Below, piece after piece: positions 5,638 to 11,799 of a stretch of DNA of 14,567 nt. Every line of letters starts with the position of its first letter. The first letter of the stretch is position 1. The notes below the pieces were generated by a model that worked only from the letters and a program-made list of their open reading frames with translations, ran no database searches and had not been told where the DNA came from. Where the stretch lies: contig CAIMXN010000043.1 of NCBI GenBank assembly GCA_903845455.1, positions 1 through 14,567 on the forward strand, read 5' to 3'. Source of the stretch: an uncultured beta proteobacterium (GTDB lineage: Bacteria > Pseudomonadota > Gammaproteobacteria > Burkholderiales > Burkholderiaceae). A program made the translations under genes and the position numbers.

Positions 5638-6777
5638 ATGCCAAATACACTTGCCTCCACCCAAGAAATCATTGCCGAGCTTCGCGCTGGCAAGATGGTG
5701 ATCTTGGTTGATGAAGAAGATCGCGAAAATGAAGGTGACCTCGTCATCGCTGCTGATCACGTGAGTGCCGAGGCTATTAATTTCATGGCAAAACATGGGC
5801 GTGGCTTAATTTGCCTTACTGTGACTCGGGAACGTTGCGAGCAACTCAATTTACCGCTGATGGTGCGTGATAACGGTACTTCAATGGGAACGAACTTCAC
5901 TGTCTCTATTGAAGCCGCTAGTGGCGTGACCACCGGCATTTCTGCTGCTGATCGCGCTCATACGATTTCAGTTGCCGTAGCAGCAAAAGCAAAACCCAAT
6001 GACCTAGTTCAGCCTGGCCATATCTTCCCATTAATGGCTCAACCTGGTGGCGTTCTCATTCGCTCTGGCCATACTGAGGCAGGTTGTGATTTGGCTGCGC
6101 TAGCTGGCTGCTCACCAACTTCCGTCATTTGTGAAATTATGAAAGACGATGGCACGATGGCACGCTTGCCAGACTTAATCGAGTTTGCAAAAGCACATCA
6201 ATTAAAGATTGGTAGTATTGCCGACCTTATTCAATATCGCAGTCAAAACGAAAGTATTGTGGTTCGCGAAGGCGCAAGGGAATTTACTACCCCATGGGGT
6301 AATTTTCAAGGAATTATCTATCGTGATACGCCGAGCTCTTGTATTCATATTGCGCTGATCAAAGGTAAACCCTCTGAAAATCAAGAAACTTTAGTCCGTG
6401 TTCACGAGCCTCTGACAGTCTTGGATTTTCTAGAGGCTAATAGCAGCACACACTCTTGGCCACTTGCCAAAGCCTTGCAAGAAATTGCTGCCGCCCAAAC
6501 GGGAGTAGCCGTTCTATTAAATGCCTCGGGTATTGCTGCTCCTGGCGATGCTGATTGGTTGGCGCAATTTCAGAAACTGAATGCGGCCAATATCCAGCAA
6601 GCTGAAAAGCCACTGGCACGCAAAACTGACTTCCGTAGCTATGGTATTGGCGCTCAAATTCTAAAAGACCTCGGTGTTGGCAAAATGCGCTTACTAGCCA
6701 ATCCTGCACCTACCCCTAGTCTATCGGGCTACAAATTAGAAGTGACTGGTCATTTACCATTCACCCCATCAAAGTAA
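5638..6777 (+). CDS. ribB: RibBX: 3,4-dihydroxy-2-butanone-4-phosphate synthase with degenerate GTP cyclohydrolase II domain
   Basis: The 379-residue protein looks like RibBA but only the first domain is intact. Residues 1-200 hold the DHBP synthase, with DEEDRENEGDL at 25-35, GTNFTVSIEA at 84-93 and RSGHTEAGCDLAALAG at 142-157. This domain makes the four-carbon riboflavin precursor from ribulose 5-phosphate. Residues 205-379 still align with GTP cyclohydrolase II (TPWGNFQ, LVRVHEPLTVLD, DFRSYGIGAQILKDLGV, RLLANPAP). The zinc-binding CxxxxxxxxxxCxC region is replaced by a cysteine-free stretch around 266-282, and the GRGIGL loop is absent near 297-306. This matches the RibBX variant described in Proteobacteria, so GTP cyclohydrolase II activity is not expected. 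The ATG at 5638 is preceded by GGAGG with only a 2-base spacer, unusually tight. No FMN riboswitch is present in the short upstream region. Confidence 0.93.
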   Translation: MPNTLASTQEIIAELRAGKMVILVDEEDRENEGDLVIAADHVSAEAINFMAKHGRGLICLTVTRERCEQLNLPLMVRDNGTSMGTNFTVSIEAASGVTTGISAADRAHTISVAVAAKAKPNDLVQPGHIFPLMAQPGGVLIRSGHTEAGCDLAALAGCSPTSVICEIMKDDGTMARLPDLIEFAKAHQLKIGSIADLIQYRSQNESIVVREGAREFTTPWGNFQGIIYRDTPSSCIHIALIKGKPSENQETLVRVHEPLTVLDFLEANSSTHSWPLAKALQEIAAAQTGVAVLLNASGIAAPGDADWLAQFQKLNAANIQQAEKPLARKTDFRSYGIGAQILKDLGVGKMRLLANPAPTPSLSGYKLEVTGHLPFTPSK

Positions 6778-6800
6778 TCAAACTCAGCCTATCAATAATC

Positions 6801-7325
6801 ATGAGCGATCAAGCTAACAATCCCAATCCAGGTGTCAGCGTTTTAGAAGCAGACCTCACAGGCCAAGACTTTCGCATTGGTATTGTTCAGGCCCGTTTCA
6901 ATGAAGCGCATTGTGTTGCACTAAGCAACGCCTGCATTCAAGAATTAATCAAACTGGGTGTTGCTCAGGAAGATATTCGCTTAATTACGGTTCCTGGCGC
7001 ATTAGAAATTCCCTTTGCCCTGCAAAAACTAGCAGAGACTGGGGAGTTTGATGGATTGGTTGCCCTCGGTGCTGTGATCCGCGGTGAAACATATCACTTT
7101 GAATTAGTCTCCAATGAATCTGCTGCTGGCATTACGCGCGTCTCCATCGATGCTGGCCTTCCCATTGCCAATGGGGTTCTGACTTGTGACACCGATGAAC
7201 AAGCCAGGGCGCGAGTCCAAATTAAAGGCGCAGACTGCGCGCGTGCAGTCGTTGAAATGGCCAATCTGGCCTTGGCACTCCTTCCCGATCTTGACATTGA
7301 GATCAACCCTGACGCATCGCAGTAA
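6801..7325 (+). CDS. ribH: 6,7-dimethyl-8-ribityllumazine synthase
   Basis: This 174-residue enzyme joins the product of RibD (after dephosphorylation) with the four-carbon unit made by RibB to give lumazine, the substrate of riboflavin synthase. Family motifs are complete: IGIVQARFNE at 26-35, TVPGALEIPFAL at 63-74, GAVIRGETYHFE at 90-101 with catalytic His99, and NGVLTCDTDEQA at 124-135. About 20 extra residues precede the first beta strand, a common feature in betaproteobacteria. The gene starts 23 bases after ribBX and ends 17 bases before nusB, so the three form a tight operon. The ATG at 6801 lacks a good ribosome-binding site, yet no other start gives a full N-terminus. Confidence 0.97.
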   Translation: MSDQANNPNPGVSVLEADLTGQDFRIGIVQARFNEAHCVALSNACIQELIKLGVAQEDIRLITVPGALEIPFALQKLAETGEFDGLVALGAVIRGETYHFELVSNESAAGITRVSIDAGLPIANGVLTCDTDEQARARVQIKGADCARAVVEMANLALALLPDLDIEINPDASQ

Positions 7326-7342
7326 ATTCACAGAATAAGTTA

Positions 7343-7849
7343 ATGACCAAAAACGTCAGCACCCCCAACGCCGATAAATCATCAAATAAAAGTGCTGTTC
7401 CAAAGCGAGCGCTCACGCCACGTCGTCGTGCCCGTGAATATGCTCTCCAAGGTGTCTATCAATGGCTAGTGATGCGTAGGGCTGGTAGCCTGCCAAATGC
7501 CACCCTCATTGCAAAACAACTGGCTGAAGATCCTGCATTTGCGCGCTGTAAGTTAGACCTATTTCAAGGTATTTTTGAAGGTGTTGTTGAGCGGGCCGAT
7601 GAGCTTGATAGCTTGATTGCGCCTGCACTAGATCGCCCCAGCAACGAACTCTCTCCTGTGGAGCACGCTGCACTTCTGATCGGCACTTACGAATTAGCGG
7701 CTGACCTCTCAGTTCCTTACAAAGTAGCTATTAATGAGGCTGTAGAGCTTGCCAAAACCTTTGGAGGTACCGACGGCCATAAATACGTCAACGGTGTCCT
7801 AGACCTGCTTGCACAGTCTTTGCGTAGTACTGAAATCAAAGCAGGCTAA
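7343..7849 (+). CDS. nusB: Transcription antitermination factor NusB
   Basis: The 168-residue all-helical protein binds boxA RNA with S10 (NusE) and promotes processive transcription of rRNA operons. A basic, low-complexity N-terminus of about 25 residues (rich in Lys, Ser, Asn) comes first. The NusB core opens with RRRAREYALQGVYQWL and ends with the conserved YKVAINEAVELAKTFGGTDGHKYVNGVLDLLA. The C-terminal signature and length are normal apart from the N-terminal extension. It follows ribH by 17 bases; ribH-nusB linkage is very common in bacteria. No promoter of its own is visible, so it should be read through from ribBX. The spacer after the gene contains two inverted repeats that may end or modulate this transcript. 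Confidence 0.95.
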   Translation: MTKNVSTPNADKSSNKSAVPKRALTPRRRAREYALQGVYQWLVMRRAGSLPNATLIAKQLAEDPAFARCKLDLFQGIFEGVVERADELDSLIAPALDRPSNELSPVEHAALLIGTYELAADLSVPYKVAINEAVELAKTFGGTDGHKYVNGVLDLLAQSLRSTEIKAG

Positions 7850-7890
7850 TACTGGCAGAAGTACTTTTTTACCCCGCATATCCTCCCTCC

Positions 7891-7920
7891 TTTATCCCCC
7901 TTCTTATTTTGCGGGATAAA
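7891..7920. repeat. Inverted repeat downstream of nusB
   Basis: Perfect 8-base arms TTTATCCC (7891-7898) and GGGATAAA (7913-7920) enclose a 14-base loop. The 3' arm shares its GGG with an alternative 6-base pairing, TGCGGG (7910-7915) with CCCGCA (7873-7878), so the two stems exclude each other. A pyrimidine-rich tract covers most of 7879-7910. There is no U-run after the stem on the plus strand, so a classical intrinsic terminator is not well supported. Confidence 0.5.
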
Positions 7921-7931
7921 ATAAAAAATGA

Positions 7932-7964
7932 AGGTATTCCCCCTTTCTGTGGGATGGAATACCT
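7932..7964. repeat. Strong inverted repeat upstream of gabD
   Basis: Perfect 9-base arms AGGTATTCC (7932-7940) and GGAATACCT (7956-7964) pair. An inner CCC/GGG (7941-7943 with 7951-7953) extends the stem across a 2-base AT bulge and leaves a loop TTTCTGT. It sits 35 bases before the gabD ATG. No U-run follows on the plus strand. It could be a terminator-like end for nusB mRNA, a regulatory leader of gabD, or a protein-binding operator; the sequence alone does not decide. Confidence 0.55.
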
Positions 7965-7999
7965 AACCCTACACAAACAATCTTACTGAGACTAGTGCC

Positions 8000-9478
8000 A
8001 TGCAAAAAGCTGATATTCGCCCATTATTAAAAGATCCAAGCCTTTTTAGAGAAGAAGCCTTTATTAATGGTCATTGGGTCAACACTGCTAGCAGGAATAC
8101 TTTTGCAGTCAATAATCCCGCCACGGATGACATCATTGCCCAAGTCGCCAATCTCGGTTCTGCCGATGCACAACTGGCAATTGATGCTGCTGCTCAAGCA
8201 TTACCAGGATGGCGTAGTAAAACGGGTAAAGAACGCGCCAATATCATGCGCAAGTGGTTTGATCTGATTATTCAGAACACTGCCGATCTTGCTATCTTAA
8301 TGACTCTAGAACAAGGTAAGCCACTTGCAGAATCCACTGGTGAAGTTGCTTACGGCGCGTCTTTTATCGAATGGTTTGCTGAAGAAGCAAAGCGCGTTTC
8401 TGGTGATATCCCTACCAGCACTTGGGGCGACAAGCGCATCATGGTTTTAAAGCAGCCCATCGGCGTATGCGCAGCAATTACACCCTGGAACTTTCCAAAT
8501 GCCATGATCACGCGAAAAATTGCGCCAGCCATGGCAGCAGGTTGCACTATTGTGATTAAGCCAGCCGAACAAACCCCTTTATCTGCACTCGCTCTCGCTG
8601 AATTAGCCATCCGTGCAGGCATTCCAAATGGTGTCATTAATATTCTCACAGCGGATGCCGATAACTCCATCGCCATTGGTAAAACCTTATGCGAATCTTC
8701 TACAGTTCGCCATATTTCCTTTACAGGGTCGACAGAGGTCGGGCGTATTTTGATGGCACAAAGCGCGCCTACCGTGAAGAAGTTAGCGCTTGAGCTTGGT
8801 GGTCATGCTCCCTTTATTGTTTTTGAAGATGCCGATATTGATGCTGCCGTTACTGGTGCAATTATTTCTAAATACCGCAACTCTGGCCAAACCTGTGTTT
8901 GCGCTAATCGCATTTATGTTGATAGAAAAATTCACGATGTTTTTGTAGAAAAGCTGGCGATAGCCGTACAAGCCATCAAAGTTGGCAACGGTTTAGAGCA
9001 AGGGGTTTCTCAAGGTCCATTGATCGATTTACTGGCACTAGCAAAAGTAGAAAGACACGTCGCTGATGCGCTGAGCAAGGGTGCAAAACTCGTGATTGGT
9101 GGCAAGCGCTCAGCACAAGGTGGGAGCTTCTATGAGCCCACAATCCTGGCAAATGTGACCAATGACATGCTGATTACTTACGAAGAAACCTTTGGACCAG
9201 TGGCCCCGATCATTCCATTTGATAGCGATGAAGAAGCGCTCAAACTCGCTAATAACAGTCAATATGGCCTGGCATCCTATTTTTATAGTCGTGATATTGG
9301 CAGAATTTGGAAAGCTGCTGAAGCATTGGAATACGGCATTGTCGGCGTGAATACTGGCCTCATTTCTAACGAGGTGGCTCCATTTGGCGGCGTCAAACAA
9401 TCGGGTCTAGGACGTGAGGGTAGCGTTTACGGAATGGACGAATATTTGGAATTGAAATACGTCTGCGTAGGCTTGTAA
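8000..9478 (+). CDS. gabD: NAD(P)-dependent succinate-semialdehyde dehydrogenase (GabD type)
   Basis: The 492-residue enzyme belongs to the aldehyde dehydrogenase superfamily and most likely oxidises succinate semialdehyde to succinate. Visible elements are TPWNFPNAMITRKIAPAMAAG at 161-181 and the cofactor motif FTGSTEVGR at 241-249. The general base Glu265 lies in LELGGHAP. The catalytic Cys299 lies in GQTCVCANR, with a second cysteine two residues later, as in GabD enzymes, where this pair can act as a redox switch. EETFGPVAPI and the C-terminal PFGGVKQSGLGREG segment are typical of GabD and its close relatives. No gabT or GABA transporter lies nearby, so the substrate is inferred from family features, and glutarate semialdehyde remains possible. 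It stands alone, 150 bases from nusB. The ATG at 8000 lacks a clear ribosome-binding site. Confidence 0.88.
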   Translation: MQKADIRPLLKDPSLFREEAFINGHWVNTASRNTFAVNNPATDDIIAQVANLGSADAQLAIDAAAQALPGWRSKTGKERANIMRKWFDLIIQNTADLAILMTLEQGKPLAESTGEVAYGASFIEWFAEEAKRVSGDIPTSTWGDKRIMVLKQPIGVCAAITPWNFPNAMITRKIAPAMAAGCTIVIKPAEQTPLSALALAELAIRAGIPNGVINILTADADNSIAIGKTLCESSTVRHISFTGSTEVGRILMAQSAPTVKKLALELGGHAPFIVFEDADIDAAVTGAIISKYRNSGQTCVCANRIYVDRKIHDVFVEKLAIAVQAIKVGNGLEQGVSQGPLIDLLALAKVERHVADALSKGAKLVIGGKRSAQGGSFYEPTILANVTNDMLITYEETFGPVAPIIPFDSDEEALKLANNSQYGLASYFYSRDIGRIWKAAEALEYGIVGVNTGLISNEVAPFGGVKQSGLGREGSVYGMDEYLELKYVCVGL

Positions 9479-9515
9479 AAAGAAACTTGCTCTCAACAGT
9501 CTTCTTTTGTCTTCC

Positions 9516-10304
9516 CTACTTTTTCTGGTAGACCAAATCCCAAACGCCGTGTCCTAATTTGAGGCCACGGTTTTCAAACTTCGTCAGAGGCCGGTACGCC
9601 GGCTTCTCTGCATACCCCAGATGTTCAGCATTGATCTCCTCAATCGTAGGATGAAATTCATTTGAGGCAGACGTTTCAACTTTTGCTATATCAGTAGCTG
9701 TAAACGTTTCAATGCGGGCAAATGTTTTAGAAGTGTTTGCTAGGGCCTGCTCTGCATTGAGCACTAGGAGCATTTGCTCAGCATAGTTGTGCCAGTCCGT
9801 TGCTAAATGTAAATAAGCGCCAGACTTTAGGCGAGAGACTAAAAGCCTTACAAATGCCGCCTGAATTAAGCGACGCTTATGATGGCGTTTCTTGTGCCAA
9901 GGGTCGGCAAAGTAAATATGAATGCCATCCAAAGAATTGGGGGCAATCATTTTTTCTAGAACTTCAACAGCATCATGACGAATGATGCGCACATTTGCCA
10001 GACCTACTTCACCGATGAGCTTTAATAAAGCACCAACCCCAGGTGTGTGCACTTCTATTCCCAAAAAATTATCTTGTTTGCGGAGTTCAGCTATCTTGGC
10101 TGTGGTCTCCCCCATACCAAAACCAATCTCCAAAATTTTAGGAGTACTAGAGCCGCCAAATGCTAGCTCTAAATTAAGAAGAGTGTCCTGAAACGGAATT
10201 AAAAACTGTGGGCCAAGCTCCTCAATCGCACGCTGCTGTCCTGCAGTAGTTCTGCCAGCTCGCAGAACAAATGAGCGAATACGCTCAGATTTTTTAATAT
10301 TCAC
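9516..10304 (-). CDS. trmB: tRNA (guanine-N7-)-methyltransferase
   Basis: The 262-residue enzyme uses S-adenosylmethionine to make m7G46 in the tRNA variable loop. RSFVLRAGRTTAGQQRAIEELGP at 10-32 is the usual TrmB N-terminal block. The SAM-binding loop LEIGFGMGE lies at 58-66 and FLGIEVHTPGVG at 80-91. The signature YFADPWHKKRHHKRRL lies at 131-146, and LATDWHNYAEQML at 167-179. The C-terminus ends in TKFENRGLKLGHGVWDL, the conserved T-x-F-E-x-R-G-x-x-x-G-H pattern. The start is GTG at 10304, chosen because it puts about ten residues before the RSFVLR block. It lies 15 bases downstream of the DUF2721 gene on the same strand and converges on gabD with a 37-base gap. Confidence 0.95.
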   Translation of the reverse strand: MNIKKSERIRSFVLRAGRTTAGQQRAIEELGPQFLIPFQDTLLNLELAFGGSSTPKILEIGFGMGETTAKIAELRKQDNFLGIEVHTPGVGALLKLIGEVGLANVRIIRHDAVEVLEKMIAPNSLDGIHIYFADPWHKKRHHKRRLIQAAFVRLLVSRLKSGAYLHLATDWHNYAEQMLLVLNAEQALANTSKTFARIETFTATDIAKVETSASNEFHPTIEEINAEHLGYAEKPAYRPLTKFENRGLKLGHGVWDLVYQKK

Positions 10305-10319
10305 TTTTATTGAATTGAT

Positions 10320-10805
10320 CTAGTGCTGAGGAGCATTCCATCCCGCTGAATGATAAGCATAAATTACTTCAGCCAATACAATCAATAAGGAAGTCATAAA
10401 AGAAATCAGGCCCAATACAAAAGTCCAAATCACATAGCTGGTTTTTGCATAATGAGCAGCGCCTGTTTGAAAGAAAAATAACTCCAATACGGTTAATGAA
10501 ATAAAAACCCCACTTAAAACATTAAAAAAGATCGCAGAAGTACAAAGACGCCCTCGCGTTTTCGCCTCTTTTAATTCAATCAACATGTGGTCTCTCACCA
10601 CGAGGGAAATCACATGAGTCCCACTAAAAAGTTGGTTTTGGATAGAGCGCATGCGATCTACAGATCTCGCTAGGCGCGCTGAAATAGCGTTAATCAAAGT
10701 TGCTACGGCAGTTAGTAAAAATACTGGGGCAAGTGCCAACTGAATATTATTTGTAATAGCATCAATAGATGCATCCATCGGAATTACAGTGCCAAAGAGG
10801 GCCAT
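10320..10805 (-). CDS. DUF2721 family membrane protein of unknown function
   Basis: The 161-residue product from the ATG at 10805 has three likely membrane helices, near residues 21-42 (LALAPVFLLTAVATLINAIS), 89-112 and 121-148. Between the first two lies a basic and amphipathic cytosolic-type stretch (ARLARSVDRMRSIQNQ, then ELKEAKTRGRL). This layout and the N-terminal NNIQLALAPVFLL fit the DUF2721 family, whose function is not known. A longer reading frame reaches back to 10904, but its extra part overlaps the end of uppP and contributes no family-like sequence, so I prefer 10805, giving a 26-base gap after uppP. It lies between uppP and trmB on one strand and is probably co-transcribed with both. 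The family assignment comes from recognition of pattern, not from a search. Confidence 0.78.
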   Translation of the reverse strand: MALFGTVIPMDASIDAITNNIQLALAPVFLLTAVATLINAISARLARSVDRMRSIQNQLFSGTHVISLVVRDHMLIELKEAKTRGRLCTSAIFFNVLSGVFISLTVLELFFFQTGAAHYAKTSYVIWTFVLGLISFMTSLLIVLAEVIYAYHSAGWNAPQH

Positions 10806-10831
10806 TTTCTTATCTTTTCTGTTTTGTATTT

Positions 10832-11698
10832 TTAATGTGACCAGGCCACTAAGCCGGTATATGAGGTAATCAGCACCAATAGACCAAATACAATGCGGTA
10901 CCAAGCAAAGGGAATGAAATTATGTCCAGCAACATAATGAATCAACCAGCGCACACAAATAAAGGCAGAGATAAAAGCCGCGATAAAGCCGACCACAAGC
11001 GCAAACCCAAACCCAGTAACATCACTGCCAGTAAGCGATGTTACTGGTGATTTCCAGAGTTTTAATAATTCATAAGCCGTTGCACCACCAATAACCGGAA
11101 TGGCTAAAAAGAATGAGAACTCAGTGGCTACTGCTCTAGGTAGACCAAACAACATCCCGCCAATAATGGTGGCACCAGATCGTGAGGTTCCTGGAATCAA
11201 TGCTGCGCACTGTGCAAGCCCTACTTTGAATGCGTCCATTGGAGTCAAGTCATCAACTGTCTTTACCCGAGCAAGGGAGTGCTCCTGTTGTAACTTTTTC
11301 TGTCTGCGCTCAGCCCAGAAAATCACTAAAGCACCACCGATAAAAGCTAGGGCAACTGGGATAGGTGCAAATAAGACCGCTTTAATATGCTTGCTAAATA
11401 ACAAAGCCAAGCTCATCGCTGGAAAAGAAGCAATCAGCAAGTTCAATACAAAACGACGTGAGCTAGTACTAGAAAGAATACTTGAAGCTACTAACCATAA
11501 TTTTTGGCGAAATTCCCAGCACACTGCCAAGATGGCGCCGAACTGAATAATGACCTCAAATGCCTTGCCACGCTCATCGTTGAAATCCAGTAGATCACCG
11601 ACCAAAATCAGGTGCCCAGTACTAGAAATAGGGAGGAATTCGGTTAAGCCCTCAACCACCCCTAAAATAAGCGCTTTTGCCAATAAGATTAGTTCCAT
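10832..11698 (-). CDS. uppP: Undecaprenyl-diphosphatase UppP (BacA)
   Basis: The 288-residue integral membrane enzyme dephosphorylates undecaprenyl diphosphate to recycle the lipid carrier for peptidoglycan and O-antigen synthesis; overexpression gives bacitracin resistance. The first catalytic motif EGLTEFLPISSTGH is at residues 16-29 and the second, PGTSRSGAT, at 169-177. Multiple hydrophobic segments fill the rest (for example 44-60, 85-101, 114-130 and several after 185). Length is within the family range. The ATG at 11698 is the family's normal N-terminus (MELILLAKALILGVVEGLTEF). It is the first gene of a three-gene minus-strand unit with the DUF2721 protein and trmB, and is divergent from the TolC gene across about 100 bases. 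Confidence 0.96.
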   Translation of the reverse strand: MELILLAKALILGVVEGLTEFLPISSTGHLILVGDLLDFNDERGKAFEVIIQFGAILAVCWEFRQKLWLVASSILSSTSSRRFVLNLLIASFPAMSLALLFSKHIKAVLFAPIPVALAFIGGALVIFWAERRQKKLQQEHSLARVKTVDDLTPMDAFKVGLAQCAALIPGTSRSGATIIGGMLFGLPRAVATEFSFFLAIPVIGGATAYELLKLWKSPVTSLTGSDVTGFGFALVVGFIAAFISAFICVRWLIHYVAGHNFIPFAWYRIVFGLLVLITSYTGLVAWSH

Positions 11699-11707
11699 AG
11701 CCCAAAT

Positions 11708-11737
11708 TTTATAGACTTCTGACCTAGGCGTCGTGAA
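11708..11737 (-). promoter_or_regulatory. Candidate promoter of uppP
   Basis: On the minus strand TATAAA (11713-11708) lies 18 bases from TTCACG (11737-11732). The -10 box matches five of six consensus bases and the -35 box four of six. The implied start is within a few bases of the uppP ATG at 11698, giving an almost leaderless mRNA. No good ribosome-binding site precedes uppP, which would be compatible. Weak evidence overall. Confidence 0.3.
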
Positions 11738-11799
11738 TCAAAGCCTTTTTTTGAAATTAGCCTTAAACTTCATGGCACATTGAAAAGTACCCGAATTAA

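Noticed and set aside
6437..6709. 90-residue open frame on the minus strand inside ribBX
   Set aside because: It is a shadow of the ribBX frame with no ribosome-binding site or recognisable domain.
9479..9515. Bidirectional terminator between gabD and trmB
   Set aside because: The only inverted repeat is a weak A/T-rich AAAAGAA/TTCTTTT stem with a long loop and no GC core.
10806..10904. Longer N-terminus for the DUF2721 protein starting at 10904
   Set aside because: The extra 33 residues overlap the uppP 3' end and do not resemble the family. The ATG at 10805 gives the expected N-terminus.
11100..11546. 148-residue open frame on the plus strand inside uppP
   Set aside because: It is antisense to a well-supported uppP with intact catalytic motifs. 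The translation is not like any protein I recognise and has no start signals.
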